Of a DNA stretch of 64,000 bases, positions 1 through 9,186 are shown piece after piece. The notes below the pieces were generated by a model that saw nothing but the letters and a program-made list of their open reading frames with translations, did no database searches and was not told the DNA's origin. Origin of the DNA: Anaerotignum sp. (lineage in GTDB: Bacteria; Bacillota; Clostridia; Lachnospirales; Anaerotignaceae); NCBI GenBank assembly GCA_020024265.1, contig JAHHTW010000001.1:62001-126000 (forward strand), given 5' to 3'. Made by a program: the position numbers and the translations under genes. Every line of letters starts with the position of its first letter. Position 1 is the stretch's first letter.

Positions 1-17
1 GTTCTATTGTATGATGC

Positions 18-1202
18 TTAAAATCTCTTTCTTGTCAGGAAATCAGGGATTTTGATTTCAGACTCAAACTCATCCAAAGAGAATCTGCGCTGCTGCTTGG
101 ACTCCTCCTTCTGCTCTTGTGCCTGCATCTGCTCTGTTTCCTTTTCTTCTGCTTCCGATACAGATTGGGGGTCTTCCTTTTTTTGCGTTTCAATGGCATC
201 TCTTGCCGCACGTCTTGCACTGGTTGCCGTGCTTTGCACAGATGCTTCTTCATCTTCCAATCCTGTTGCAATGACAGTTACCATCACTTCGTCTTCAAAT
301 TCCTCATTCAAGCTGGTACCAAAAATGATTTCCGCTTCTGTATCCAAAGAATCACGAATCAGTTCTGCTGCTTCTTCGGTTTCAAACAGACCAAGCTCTG
401 TGTCTCCACAGAAATTGATCAACACATACTTTGCACCCTCGATGGTTGTTTCCAAAAGCGGGCTTTGGATTGCCATTTTTGCTGCAACCTCTGTTTTGTT
501 TTCGCCCGATGCACGACCAATGCCCATATGTGCAATCCCTTTATCCTGCATAACTGTACGCACATCTGCAAAGTCCAGATTGATGACACCCGGTTTGGAA
601 ATCAAATCTGAAATCCCCTGTACACCTTGTAGCAGAATTTCGTCCGCCTTCTTAAATGCTTCTGTAATTGTGGTTTTCTTGTCAATGATGCCCAAAAGTC
701 TTTGGTTGGGAATGATGACCAATGTATCCACATTTTTTTTCAATTCTGCAATCCCTTTATCGGCATTGCTCATTCTCTTTTTTCCTTCAAAATTAAATGG
801 CTTTGTAACAACGCCAACTGTCAAAATCCCCAATTCTTTGGAGATTGCTGCTATTCTTGGTGCTGCACCTGTACCAGTGCCACCGCCCATACCAGCTGTA
901 ATAAATACCATATCTGCACCTTTGAGCGCCTGCGCAATTTCATCTTGTGTTTCATCTACAGATTTTTCTCCGATTTCCGGATTGCCGCCTGCACCAAGAC
1001 CTTTGGTCAGCTTTTCACCAATTTGAATTTTTGTTGGTGATTTTGCTTTTGCAAGAGCCTGTCCATCTGTATTGATTGAAATAAATTCTACACCATCTAA
1101 ACCATCATCGATCATGCGGTCTACTGCATTATTCCCGCCACCGCCTACACCAATAACTTTAATTTGCGCCATGTTGCTCATTGGGATATCGAATTCGAGC
1201 AA
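18..1202 (-). CDS. ftsZ: Cell division GTPase FtsZ
   Basis: Tubulin-like GTPase that polymerises into the cytokinetic Z ring at midcell. The 394-residue product has the N-terminal [13 protein letters not shown] nucleotide loop near residue 18, the tubulin signature GGGTGTG near residue 107, a T7-loop segment [11 protein letters not shown], a variable Gln/Glu-rich linker, and the C-terminal peptide [12 protein letters not shown] that binds FtsA/SepF-type partners. The start is TTG at 1200-1202, because AGGAGGGG lies about 7 bases upstream. The internal ATGs (residues 8 and 11) have no such site. It is the last gene of the murA-ftsQ-DUF881-sbp-ftsZ cluster, 124 bases after sbp. Length and motifs are normal for the family. 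Confidence 0.98.
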   Translation of the reverse strand: MLEFDIPMSNMAQIKVIGVGGGGNNAVDRMIDDGLDGVEFISINTDGQALAKAKSPTKIQIGEKLTKGLGAGGNPEIGEKSVDETQDEIAQALKGADMVFITAGMGGGTGTGAAPRIAAISKELGILTVGVVTKPFNFEGKKRMSNADKGIAELKKNVDTLVIIPNQRLLGIIDKKTTITEAFKKADEILLQGVQGISDLISKPGVINLDFADVRTVMQDKGIAHMGIGRASGENKTEVAAKMAIQSPLLETTIEGAKYVLINFCGDTELGLFETEEAAELIRDSLDTEAEIIFGTSLNEEFEDEVMVTVIATGLEDEEASVQSTATSARRAARDAIETQKKEDPQSVSEAEEKETEQMQAQEQKEESKQQRRFSLDEFESEIKIPDFLTRKRF

Positions 1203-1244
1203 AAAAATCCCCTCCTACTTACATTCCATAATCAAAGTAACATA

Positions 1245-1250
1245 ATTATA
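1245..1250 (-). promoter_or_regulatory. Candidate -10 element ahead of ftsZ
   Basis: The sbp-ftsZ gap (1203-1326) is AT-rich and holds a perfect TATAAT on the minus strand, about 42 bases before the ftsZ start. No good -35 lies 17 bases upstream, so this is only a plausible internal promoter that would let ftsZ be transcribed apart from the cluster. Confidence 0.3.
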
Positions 1251-1326
1251 CACGAAAATTACCTAAATTACCATAATAAAAAGAAATTATTATAGTTTTT
1301 TTTAGAAAATACAGTGATTTTTCATC

Positions 1327-1686
1327 TCACTTCTCCATGGTATCCATTTTTTCGGTTTTATGCAACAAAAATCTACGTATTTGACTAATATTATAAAAAA
1401 TACGTGAGCCAAATACCACAATCGCTGCAATAGACAAATCAATATACAACTGTTTCCCAATCCAAATCATACAAACCGCAACAAAACTATTGATGAAAAA
1501 ACCGCTCATAAACATGTGCAGCTGAAAATTTTTCTCACATGCCGCACGTACGCCTCCCAGCATAGTGTCCATACACGCCAATATGGCAATGGCTACATAT
1601 ATGGTCAAACCGTAGGGCAGAACCACGCCACTGCCTATGCCCAGTAATACACCAACAATCAATCCAACTACAGGCAATCCCATCAT
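1327..1686 (-). CDS. sbp: Small basic protein Sbp (DUF1290)
   Basis: Small membrane protein of 119 residues from the DUF1290 (Sbp/YlxX) family, found between division genes in Firmicutes; its exact role is unknown. Three or four hydrophobic segments are visible: residues near 5-24, a central helix after ILACMDTMLGG, and helices before the basic C-terminus RRFLLHKTEK. The start chosen is ATG at 1684-1686, overlapping the TGA of the DUF881 gene in an ATGA junction with GGAAGGGAG upstream. A longer start at 1719 lacks this logic. Translational coupling to the DUF881 gene is likely. Confidence 0.9.
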   Translation of the reverse strand: MMGLPVVGLIVGVLLGIGSGVVLPYGLTIYVAIAILACMDTMLGGVRAACEKNFQLHMFMSGFFINSFVAVCMIWIGKQLYIDLSIAAIVVFGSRIFYNISQIRRFLLHKTEKMDTMEK

Positions 1687-2396
1687 GCGCCATCTCTCCC
1701 TTCCTCGGTATCTTCCCACAACACCGATTGTGTATATGCGGGTATGGTTACTTCTTTGTCATATTTGATCTCAATGACAATGCCCCATGGTGACAAATTA
1801 TCCACCACACCTCCCGGAAATTTCAAAGCGCCTTCCAAAACACTTGCATCTCCAATGGCTCTGACTTCAAACGGCGCTGCCACACGCACACCGTTGACTG
1901 TAATGACAGAGCCTGCACAGGTAATGCCGGTATTTGCTACAATACGCTGCCCATTGACAGATACCGCCTTTGCGCCTGCCACAAACAGCTCATTGACCAC
2001 CTGCATAATATCCTCTGCATGAATCACATAGGCATTGGGATCTCCGCCCATATTTTTTGTACTGTCCTTCATTGTAATGACAAGCCCCGATCCTGTCAGC
2101 TGTGCCACACCGGAAAACGCACGCAATCTTTGATTTTCTGTAATCAAACTCTTTGTTTGTGCAGATATGATTTCGCCGTTTTCATATTCCTCCAAAAGCT
2201 GTTTTTGCTTATCATATTTCTTTTTTAATGCCTCATGCTCTGTTTGCAGCTGTTGCAGTGACGCAGACAGCTCTGATAATCTGGCATGGTCTGCATGTTG
2301 TGTCTGCATCTTTACGGTATTGAACTGCACACCGATAATCAGTCCCAAAAAGGTACACATAACCGTTAGAGATGCTGTAATCTGATTTTTTTTCAT
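1683..2396 (-). CDS. DUF881 (YlxW-like) division-cluster membrane protein
   Basis: DUF881 family protein of 237 residues, predicted to be anchored by one N-terminal helix (MKKNQITASLTVMCTFLGLI onward). A coiled coil (about residues 40-75, LSASLQQLQTEHEALKKKYD) and the conserved extracytoplasmic DUF881 domain follow, with motifs such as GSGLVITMKD and NGQRI. The family has no settled biochemical role. ATG at 2394-2396 is chosen because GGAG lies 6 bases upstream. It overlaps sbp by 4 bases and follows ftsQ, as in other clostridial division clusters. Confidence 0.88.
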   Translation of the reverse strand: MKKNQITASLTVMCTFLGLIIGVQFNTVKMQTQHADHARLSELSASLQQLQTEHEALKKKYDKQKQLLEEYENGEIISAQTKSLITENQRLRAFSGVAQLTGSGLVITMKDSTKNMGGDPNAYVIHAEDIMQVVNELFVAGAKAVSVNGQRIVANTGITCAGSVITVNGVRVAAPFEVRAIGDASVLEGALKFPGGVVDNLSPWGIVIEIKYDKEVTIPAYTQSVLWEDTEEGRDGA

Positions 2397-2465
2397 ATCG
2401 CACTCCATATATTCTGCTTTTTTTGCAAAGCATACACACTTATTTTTTCTGTCATACCGCCGTCT

Positions 2466-3281
2466 TTACATCAAATATTGGAATATCATTGATTTTGACG
2501 GATCACTCAAATCCAATCTTCCCCTATCTTCCTTGGGTATGGTCTTTACAATCTGTGCCATATTACGAATTTTCTGATCCATACGATCCATTGTGCCAAG
2601 AGCTACCTGCACCGCATTGACCGTTGCCTCAATATTCTGTGCATCTGACACATCAATGGTGATGGATACATCTTTGAGTTCATATTTCTCCATCATCTGT
2701 GAAATTTGGAGCATGGTATGCAGCGCCTCTGTATTTTCTACCTGCAAAGGCTCGCCCAGTCGAAAACCGGAAAACTGCAAACCCTCTACCAGCGGTTTGC
2801 CCGGCATCTGCTGCTTCTGTGTATCCAATACACGCCCGTATTCGTCTATGTACAGGTAAGAGCCTATATACGACACACACGCCCTTACCTTTCTTTCCTG
2901 AATTTGTATCACAAATGTATCCGGAAATTCCCATACAATCCTTGCATGTTCAATATATGGATTTGCTTCCAGAATGTTTTGCGCTGCATTTCTTTGGAAC
3001 AAAATCACATTTGTCCCCTGTGCCAAATCAATTTGCTCACATAGCTCCGAAGTCGTAAACTGTGTCACACCTTCTGCACGAATCTTATGCAATGTAAAGA
3101 TCGGAGAAAATAAAAAAGCTGCTCCAGCCAATATCAGCAAAACAGCTGCCAATACTATTTTTTGCCTATGCTTCTGTTTCTTTGGCCGCAAATGCACCAC
3201 CTTTGCCTGCACGTGCTGATGCGGCTGTTTTTGTTTTGGTGCAGCCTGTCGGTGCTTATATTGTTTTTGCATATCATTCAT
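2466..3281 (-). CDS. ftsQ: Cell division protein FtsQ/DivIB
   Basis: Bitopic divisome protein of 271 residues that links early and late division proteins through its extracytoplasmic part. A basic Gln/Lys-rich cytoplasmic tail of about 45 residues precedes one membrane helix (KIVLAAVLLILAGAAFLFSP). A POTRA domain (HKIRAEGVTQFTTSELCEQI to VRACVSYIGSYLYID) and an FtsQ C-terminal domain follow. The start ATG at 3279-3281 overlaps the end of murA by 8 bases, which indicates coupling. A longer reading starting at 3326 would run well into murA and is not supported. Confidence 0.93.
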   Translation of the reverse strand: MNDMQKQYKHRQAAPKQKQPHQHVQAKVVHLRPKKQKHRQKIVLAAVLLILAGAAFLFSPIFTLHKIRAEGVTQFTTSELCEQIDLAQGTNVILFQRNAAQNILEANPYIEHARIVWEFPDTFVIQIQERKVRACVSYIGSYLYIDEYGRVLDTQKQQMPGKPLVEGLQFSGFRLGEPLQVENTEALHTMLQISQMMEKYELKDVSITIDVSDAQNIEATVNAVQVALGTMDRMDQKIRNMAQIVKTIPKEDRGRLDLSDPSKSMIFQYLM

Positions 3282-4536
3282 CCTTCTTATACAGATGCAC
3301 CCTGCCACCCAGACAAGCCAATGCATCTTCTATATTTTCATAGCCTCTTTCTACATATCGGCTGCCAAAAACCTTACTCTTGCCTTCGGCTGCCAGTGCA
3401 GCCAAAATCAGCGCTGCGCCCCCACGCAGATCCTCTGCAACAACATCTGCACCCAAAAGACGCTCTACCCCAAATACCGCCGCATTTCTGCCATGAATCT
3501 GTATATTCGCCCCCATATGACAAAGCTGTTCCACATGGCGAAAGCGTGCTTCAAAAACCGTTTCACTCATAATACAAGTTCCTTTTGCTAATGTCAATAG
3601 ACTCATCACAAGTGGCTGCATATCGGTCGGAAAAGCAGGATACGGTCCCGTTGCCACAGAAAAATCCGAAAGCAGCTGTTTTGGAGATTGCAGATAAATC
3701 CCTTCTTCATCATAACGCAACAGACATCCGGCTTGCTTCAAAACCTCCAGTGTGCTTTCCATATATTGCCGCTCCGGTCCATACAAATAAATATTCCCAC
3801 CTGTAATTGCAGACGCACACAACAATGTTCCTGCTTCAATGCGGTCAAATGGAATGGTAAAATATGCTCCATGCAGCCTACGCACACCCTCAATCATCAG
3901 CGTTGGCGTACCCTCTCCATAGATCTCAGCACCACAGGCACGCAGAAAGCGCACCAATGTAATGATTTCCGGTTCTCTTGCTGCATTGTGTATGACCGTT
4001 GTCCCCTCTGCACGCACAGAAAGCAAAAGAATATTCTCTGTTGCACCCACACTTGGGTACTCCAAATAAATATGATAGCCCAAAAGCACAGGTGCATCAC
4101 AGCAAAAGATATGATCCTCCTCCTTGATATGCACTCCCATCTTCTCAAAAGCACGCAAATGCAAATCAATCGGTCGTCTGCCAATTTCACATCCACCCGG
4201 ATGTCCGATTTCCGCATGATGCATCCTTGCCAACAATGCCCCCAGATACAGCACAGAGGAGCGCATTTTACATACCATATATTCGGGTATACAGGTCTGC
4301 ACAATGGTGCTACTGTCAATCATCAGCGACCTGCCCTCTTGTTTTACCACACAGCCCAGCTGTTGTAAAATCTCTATGGATGTTTTGACATCTGCAATAT
4401 CTGGGCAATTATCCAGCACAACCTCATCCTGTGTCAGTATACTGGCTGCCAAAATGGGTAAAATAGCATTTTTACTCCCTCTGACTACAAATTCTCCGCC
4501 AATCGTATGTCCACCTTCTACCAAATAATATCCCAT
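3274..4536 (-). CDS. murA: UDP-N-acetylglucosamine 1-carboxyvinyltransferase MurA
   Basis: Catalyses the first committed step of peptidoglycan synthesis, transferring enolpyruvate from PEP to UDP-GlcNAc in the cytoplasm. The 420-residue length is standard. Lys22-Asn23 of the GSKNAILPILAAS motif bind substrate, and the active-site cysteine lies in HPGGCEIGRRPIDLHL near residue 116. That Cys is the fosfomycin target, so the Cys-type enzyme is expected to be sensitive. It is first in the visible division cluster and overlaps ftsQ. Whether it is the MurA or MurZ paralogue cannot be settled from sequence alone. Confidence 0.97.
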   Translation of the reverse strand: MGYYLVEGGHTIGGEFVVRGSKNAILPILAASILTQDEVVLDNCPDIADVKTSIEILQQLGCVVKQEGRSLMIDSSTIVQTCIPEYMVCKMRSSVLYLGALLARMHHAEIGHPGGCEIGRRPIDLHLRAFEKMGVHIKEEDHIFCCDAPVLLGYHIYLEYPSVGATENILLLSVRAEGTTVIHNAAREPEIITLVRFLRACGAEIYGEGTPTLMIEGVRRLHGAYFTIPFDRIEAGTLLCASAITGGNIYLYGPERQYMESTLEVLKQAGCLLRYDEEGIYLQSPKQLLSDFSVATGPYPAFPTDMQPLVMSLLTLAKGTCIMSETVFEARFRHVEQLCHMGANIQIHGRNAAVFGVERLLGADVVAEDLRGGAALILAALAAEGKSKVFGSRYVERGYENIEDALACLGGRVHLYKKDE

Positions 4537-4666
4537 ACTATCTCCCCTTGTGCAGTTCTTTATGCTATCATATAGTGGTACAAATTGTTTGGTGCTTTTC
4601 TATCTTTGCAAAATGATAAAAAAAGTACCATACAAAAAAGACCATACAAAAAAGGAGGATTTTTTT

Positions 4667-5608
4667 ATGCAACATAATATATTGGACATCAAAAATCTCA
4701 AAGTCGGACATGCGCAAAACGAAACTGCCAAAACCGGTGTTACGGTTGTGATTGCCGAAAAAGGTGCTGTCTGTGGTGTAGATGTGCGTGGAGCTGCGCC
4801 CGGCACAAGAGAAACGGATCTTCTTGACCCCAAAAATGCTATGGAGCGTGTCCATGCTGTCATGCTTGCAGGCGGCTCTGCATTTGGCTTGGAGGCTGCC
4901 TGCGGGATTATGGATTATTTGGAAGAAAACAATATCGGCTTTGATGTCGGCTTTACGAAAGTTCCCATTGTGCCAGGTGCGGTACTGTTCGACTTGGGTA
5001 ATGGCGATGCTTTCACAAGACCGGATCAGGCAATGGGGCGCACAGCATGTGAAAATGCCAGCGACACCTTCCTTGCTGAGGGTAATGTCGGCGCTGGCTG
5101 CGGCGCAACCGTAGGTAAGCTGCGTGGTATGGAGCATTGCTGCAACAGCGGCATCGGTTCCTATGCCGAAACAACGGAAAACGGCATCTGTGTTGCTGCA
5201 CTCATTGCAGTCAATGCATTGGGCGATGTATGGGAAAACGGCAAAATCATTGCCGGCACAAAAAATGATGATGGTACCTTTGCAGATACAGAAAAAGGGA
5301 TACTCAAAGCCGCTTCTGCACCATCCTTTGCCGGACAGAATACTACCATTGGTATCATTGCAACAAATGTCAAACTTACCAAAGCACAGGCGGAAAAGGT
5401 TGCCGGTATGGCACATGACGGACTGGCACGCTGCATCCGTCCCATTCATACCACACTGGATGGTGATACGCTTTTCTGTCTGTCTACGGAAGAAATCGAA
5501 CTGCCTACCACACCTGTGGATATTGTCGGCATCATGGCTGCCCGTGTCACAGAACAGGCAGTATTGCGTGCCATTCATACATCATCTGCCGATACAGATG
5601 CCATATAA
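4667..5608 (+). CDS. P1/S58 family (DmpA/NylC-like) peptidase or amidohydrolase
   Basis: Protein of 313 residues of the P1/S58 fold family, whose members self-cleave into two chains and act as aminopeptidases or amide hydrolases. Recognisable blocks are VGHAQNETAKTGVTVV near the N-terminus, AVMLAGGSAFGLEAACG (residues 65-80), GNVGAGCGATVGKLRGM (139-155) and SGIGSYAETTENG (161-173). The last two match the region where the nucleophile is released by autocleavage in the family; I cannot say which residue it is. ATG at 4667 follows AAAAGGAGG by about 8 bases. It is divergent from murA and appears monocistronic. Natural substrate unknown. Confidence 0.85.
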   Translation: MQHNILDIKNLKVGHAQNETAKTGVTVVIAEKGAVCGVDVRGAAPGTRETDLLDPKNAMERVHAVMLAGGSAFGLEAACGIMDYLEENNIGFDVGFTKVPIVPGAVLFDLGNGDAFTRPDQAMGRTACENASDTFLAEGNVGAGCGATVGKLRGMEHCCNSGIGSYAETTENGICVAALIAVNALGDVWENGKIIAGTKNDDGTFADTEKGILKAASAPSFAGQNTTIGIIATNVKLTKAQAEKVAGMAHDGLARCIRPIHTTLDGDTLFCLSTEEIELPTTPVDIVGIMAARVTEQAVLRAIHTSSADTDAI

Positions 5609-5614
5609 AAAATC

Positions 5615-5650
5615 AAACGGAGATTTGCATTTTGCAGATCTCCGTTTTTC
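5615..5650. terminator. Bidirectional terminator
   Basis: An AAACGGAGAT/ATCTCCGTTT stem with a 13-base loop followed by a T run lies between the convergent P1-family gene and the cysteine hydrolase. The A/T-flanked stem can serve both strands. Confidence 0.8.
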
Positions 5651-5667
5651 TGTTTTCTTGTATCCGT

Positions 5668-6318
5668 TTATTCAGGCGCGGTATCATCCTCTGCAACTTT
5701 TCTTCTGACTGCTTCTACCTGATTTTCTATTTCAAACTCCTTTTGCAAAAATTCCTCTGCCGTAATTATATTTGCGCCAATATATGCCATATCCTCCATA
5801 TTCGCTTTTTGTACTGCCTCACTTCTGGAGGAGCAGCAATCCGCAATCACCGCAATATTATAATCCAAAGAAAGTCCATCATAGCATGTCGCACGGATAC
5901 AATTTGGTGTTGTTGTACCAGTCAGAAGCAATGTATCTATACACAGACGGCGCAAAATCAAATCCAACTCCGTCTGAAAAAATGCCGAAAATCTTGGCTT
6001 TATGATGGTATAATCTCCGGACTGCGGTACAAATGCCTTTGGCACTTCAATAGAGCATGCACCTGTGCTGTTGGGCGAAAGACAGCGTCCGCCGCAAAGC
6101 CAATGCTCATAACGGCATGCTTCCACATCCGTTCCATTTTTACGATAAATGCGATTGACAAAAAATACAGGTATCTTACGTTCTCTTGCTTTTGCAATCA
6201 CCTGAGCCAGTCGTGGTACGGTATCTGCCGCCTGTCGGATATACAGAGGAGAGCTTTCGTTCAAAAATCCTTCCTCCATATCAATGACAAGCAATGCCTG
6301 TTTTGTTTTGTTTGCCAT
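5668..6318 (-). CDS. Isochorismatase-family cysteine hydrolase
   Basis: Cytosolic hydrolase of 216 residues from the isochorismatase-like superfamily (nicotinamidase, N-carbamoyl hydrolase and similar). The catalytic triad is visible: Asp13 in VIDMEEGF, Lys107 in IIKPRFSAF, and Cys140 in TGTTTPNCIRATCYDG, which carries the cis-peptide TT-x-C region typical of the family. GAGGGA precedes the ATG by 5 bases. The tail from about residue 190 is Glu/Lys-rich. It lies next to a sulfonate/nitrate/thiamine-precursor type ABC transporter on the other strand, but no operon links them. Substrate cannot be assigned. Confidence 0.88.
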   Translation of the reverse strand: MANKTKQALLVIDMEEGFLNESSPLYIRQAADTVPRLAQVIAKARERKIPVFFVNRIYRKNGTDVEACRYEHWLCGGRCLSPNSTGACSIEVPKAFVPQSGDYTIIKPRFSAFFQTELDLILRRLCIDTLLLTGTTTPNCIRATCYDGLSLDYNIAVIADCCSSRSEAVQKANMEDMAYIGANIITAEEFLQKEFEIENQVEAVRRKVAEDDTAPE

Positions 6319-6452
6319 AAAAATCCCTCTTTCGTTTTCTTTTCAGCATACCATAAAATATGATATGTTCACAGTATTTTTTTCAAATGGAAATGCACCT
6401 ATTGTCCCTTTCCCCATACTATAGACATATAACTGCAAAGGGGGTTATTTCC

Positions 6453-7199
6453 TTGCTTCCGATGATTTCTCTCAACAACGTCAGCCTAAGCTATCACAGC
6501 ACAAATGGCGAAACGCAGGCTGTTTCCCGTTTATCCTTTACTGTAAAGCCCGGGGAATTTGTTACAATCGTAGGCCCGAGTGGATGTGGCAAATCCTCCG
6601 TGCTTTCTATGCTTGCCGGATTGATTGCACCCTCTGCCGGCACGATTTCGGTCAACGGCAATATCGGCTATATGCTGCAAAAGGATCAGCTTTTGCAGTG
6701 GCGCACCATCCGCCGCAATGCACAGCTTGGTCTGGAACTACAGGGCAAGCTGACAGCAGAAAATATTGCTTTTGTAGACCATATGCTGGAGCAATACGGC
6801 TTGGGAGAGTTCAAAGACCGCTTTCCATCAGAGCTTTCCGGTGGTATGCGGCAAAAGGCTGCTCTCATTCGTACACTTGCCATACGCCCAGATTTGCTTT
6901 TGCTGGATGAGCCATTTTCCGCTCTGGACTATCAGACAAGATTATCGGTAGCGGATGAAATCGGCACCATCATACGCAACGAAGGCAAAACAGCGCTGCT
7001 TGTCAGCCATGACATTTCTGAAGCCATCAGCCTCTCTGATCGTGTATTGGTGCTATCCGGACGGCCGGCACGGCTCAAAAAAATACATGATATCCACCTG
7101 TCTGTAGAAGACCGTACTCCCATGAAGGCACGAGAAGCCCCTGAGTTTCGGGAATACTTTAATACAATATGGAAGGAGCTGGATGTCCATGTGGCGTGA
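6453..7199 (+). CDS. ABC transporter ATPase (SsuB/TauB/ThiZ type)
   Basis: Cytoplasmic ATPase of 248 residues for an importer of the nitrate/sulfonate/bicarbonate/pyrimidine-precursor class. Visible motifs: Walker A GPSGCGKSS, Q-loop YMLQKDQLLQWRT, signature LSGGMRQKAALIRTLA, Walker B LLLLDEPFSALD and H-loop LLVSHDISEAI. TTG at 6453 is taken as start because AAGGGGG lies about 8 bases upstream; ATG at 6462 is a poorer fit. The permease follows with a 17-base overlap. No substrate-binding protein gene is adjacent, so the substrate is open. Confidence 0.9.
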   Translation: MLPMISLNNVSLSYHSTNGETQAVSRLSFTVKPGEFVTIVGPSGCGKSSVLSMLAGLIAPSAGTISVNGNIGYMLQKDQLLQWRTIRRNAQLGLELQGKLTAENIAFVDHMLEQYGLGEFKDRFPSELSGGMRQKAALIRTLAIRPDLLLLDEPFSALDYQTRLSVADEIGTIIRNEGKTALLVSHDISEAISLSDRVLVLSGRPARLKKIHDIHLSVEDRTPMKAREAPEFREYFNTIWKELDVHVA

Positions 7200-8010
7200 A
7201 AGAAAAATATTAGATGTTTCCCCCATGCAGGCGGCATACCTTCACAAAAGACAGCTTCGGAAATATGCCGTCATCACTGTACAGCTTGTGATACTCATTG
7301 GCTTTTTTCTGCTTTGGGAAATTGCCGCAAACTGCCAATGGATTGATGCTTTTTTATGCAGCCAGCCTTCCGAAATTTGGGCAACTGCAAAAGAAATGGC
7401 ACAAAATGGTATGCTTTGGAAACACATCGGCATCACGCTGACAGAAACTGTCATTGGCTTTGTATTGGGTACTGTTCTCGGTTCACTGCTTGCAGTTCTA
7501 CTTTGGTGGAACCGCTTCATTTCTGATGTGGCAGAGCCATATCTTGTGGTACTCAACGCATTGCCCAAAACTGCACTTGCACCCATCATCATTGTATGGC
7601 TGGGCAATGGGCAGACCTCCATCATCGTTGTGGCACTTTTGACCTCTGTGGTAGTCACCATCATGACTGTACTCAATGGATTTTTACAGGTAGACGAAGA
7701 AAAGCGTAAGCTCATACGTGTCTTTGGCGGAAACAAATGGCAGGTATTGCAAAAGGTTGTATTTCCTGCCAATATCCCCTGTATGGTCAATGCATTGAAA
7801 ATCAATGTAGGCCTGTCCTTTGTTGGTGTGATTGTCGGGGAATTTCTGGTTGCACAATCTGGTCTTGGTTTTCTCATCATTTATGGCAGTCAGGTTTTCA
7901 AGCTCTCATGGGTGTTGATGAGTGTTGTGATTTTGGCAATATTGGCAGCACTGCTCTATCAAGCCATTGCCCTGATTGAAAAACAAATACTCAAAAAACG
8001 GATGCCTTAA
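7183..8010 (+). CDS. ABC transporter permease (SsuC/TauC/ThiX type)
   Basis: Inner-membrane permease of 275 residues with about six hydrophobic helices (VITVQLVILIGFFLLWEIAA is the first). The binding-protein-dependent permease EAA-like loop is around VFGGNKWQVLQKVVFPANIP. ATG at 7183 has GGAAGGAG 5 bases upstream and overlaps the ATPase gene by 17 bases, so the two are translationally coupled. The gene ends the two-gene unit. Family placement is firm; substrate is not known. Confidence 0.9.
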   Translation: MSMWRERKILDVSPMQAAYLHKRQLRKYAVITVQLVILIGFFLLWEIAANCQWIDAFLCSQPSEIWATAKEMAQNGMLWKHIGITLTETVIGFVLGTVLGSLLAVLLWWNRFISDVAEPYLVVLNALPKTALAPIIIVWLGNGQTSIIVVALLTSVVVTIMTVLNGFLQVDEEKRKLIRVFGGNKWQVLQKVVFPANIPCMVNALKINVGLSFVGVIVGEFLVAQSGLGFLIIYGSQVFKLSWVLMSVVILAILAALLYQAIALIEKQILKKRMP

Positions 8011-8034
8011 AAAAAATATATCCAACAAATTCAA

Positions 8035-8075
8035 AAGGCTGCTTCTATGCAGATTGCTCTGTATGGAAACAGCCT
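8035..8075 (-). terminator. Candidate terminator of the gal operon
   Basis: An imperfect 17-bp stem (AGGCTG...CAGCCT with inner TATGCAG/CTGTATG pairing) lies 65 bases after galM. On the minus strand it is followed by TTTT. The U tract is short. Confidence 0.5.
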
Positions 8076-8140
8076 AAATTGCCTCTCATGGCAGTTCGTA
8101 TTCATATAAAAAAGCAAAGCTTTGTAAAACGATCCATGGA

Positions 8141-9175
8141 TCAATCCTTTGCCAAAGCAAATATGGTACGACTGCGAAACCATTCCCCCTGCCGTAATAT
8201 TGCACAGGGAAAATGACCATATGCCGGTGCATTTGGAAAGCATTGTGTTTCAAAGCAAAAACCGCTGCGCCGTATATAATGCGCACCATCTTTGCCTCTC
8301 ACAACATCATCCAAAAAATTTCCTGTATAAAACTGCATCCCCGGCTGGTCGGAATATACCGTCATACGAATACCTGTTTTTCCTCCACGTGCTGTGGCAC
8401 ATTTACGTACAACATCCTTCACATAACCGTTTGGAATCCAGTTGTGGTCATAACCGCCTGCATTGTTTAATTGTATAAAATCTGTGTCAATGCGTTCCAG
8501 AATCTCATGTGGAGTCCGAAAATCCATAGGAGTCCCTTCCACCAAAGCAATAACACCTGTTGGCAAGCAGGCACTGTCATTCTCTGTATAAAAATCTGCA
8601 AAAATCTGTACTTCATGATCCGACAGGGAACCGGATTGATGTCCATTCAAATTAAAATAGCTGTGGTTGGTCAAATTCAAAATGGTATCGCTATCACAAA
8701 TGGCTTGATACTCCACAGAAAAACGATCTGCATCATCCAAGCGATAACGCACCTCTGTACAAAGTGTTCCCGGATACCCTTCTTCGCCATGCGGGCTGGT
8801 ATAGCGCATGCACAGCGCATCACTTTCCATCTCTGCCATCCAGATTTTTTTATCAAATCCACATTTCCCGCCATGTAAATGGTTGTCGCCATTGTTGCAG
8901 TACAATTCGTATGTCTGTTCTCCCAGTGTAAAGCGTCCACCGCCAATGCGATTGGCAAACCGCCCTGCGATTGCGCCCATATACTTATCCTGTGCCTCAT
9001 AATCTGCCATACGGTCATACCCCAGCACCAAATCCACTCCATCCAGCACCAAAGACTGTACTGCTGCACCATAGTTCAAAATGGTTGCTTTTGTTCCGTT
9101 CCCATTTGTCATCGTATATGCAAGCACCGCTTCTCCTGTTTTTGTCTGTCCAAACAAATGCTTTTTGATTTCCAT
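8141..9175 (-). CDS. galM: Aldose 1-epimerase (mutarotase)
   Basis: Interconverts alpha and beta anomers of galactose and other aldoses so that galactokinase receives the alpha form. The 344-residue product has the family blocks GRFANRIGGGRF, NNGDNHLHGG (substrate-binding His), TNHSYFNLNGH (catalytic His) and GFCFETQCFPNAP, where Glu is the catalytic base. ATG at 9173-9175 is preceded by AAGGAG with 8-base spacing and follows the ROK kinase stop by 11 bases. It is the last gene of galK-galE-galT-ROK-galM, consistent with Leloir pathway use. Confidence 0.95.
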   Translation of the reverse strand: MEIKKHLFGQTKTGEAVLAYTMTNGNGTKATILNYGAAVQSLVLDGVDLVLGYDRMADYEAQDKYMGAIAGRFANRIGGGRFTLGEQTYELYCNNGDNHLHGGKCGFDKKIWMAEMESDALCMRYTSPHGEEGYPGTLCTEVRYRLDDADRFSVEYQAICDSDTILNLTNHSYFNLNGHQSGSLSDHEVQIFADFYTENDSACLPTGVIALVEGTPMDFRTPHEILERIDTDFIQLNNAGGYDHNWIPNGYVKDVVRKCATARGGKTGIRMTVYSDQPGMQFYTGNFLDDVVRGKDGAHYIRRSGFCFETQCFPNAPAYGHFPCAILRQGEWFRSRTIFALAKD

Positions 9176-9186
9176 GTTCTCTCTCC

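Noticed and set aside
52..1026. Long open frame opposite ftsZ
   Set aside because: It is a shadow of ftsZ: Ser/Cys-rich, no ribosome site and no recognisable domain.
6319..6452. TPP or other riboswitch ahead of the ABC transporter
   Set aside because: No conserved core or terminator pairing could be found in the 130-base leader.
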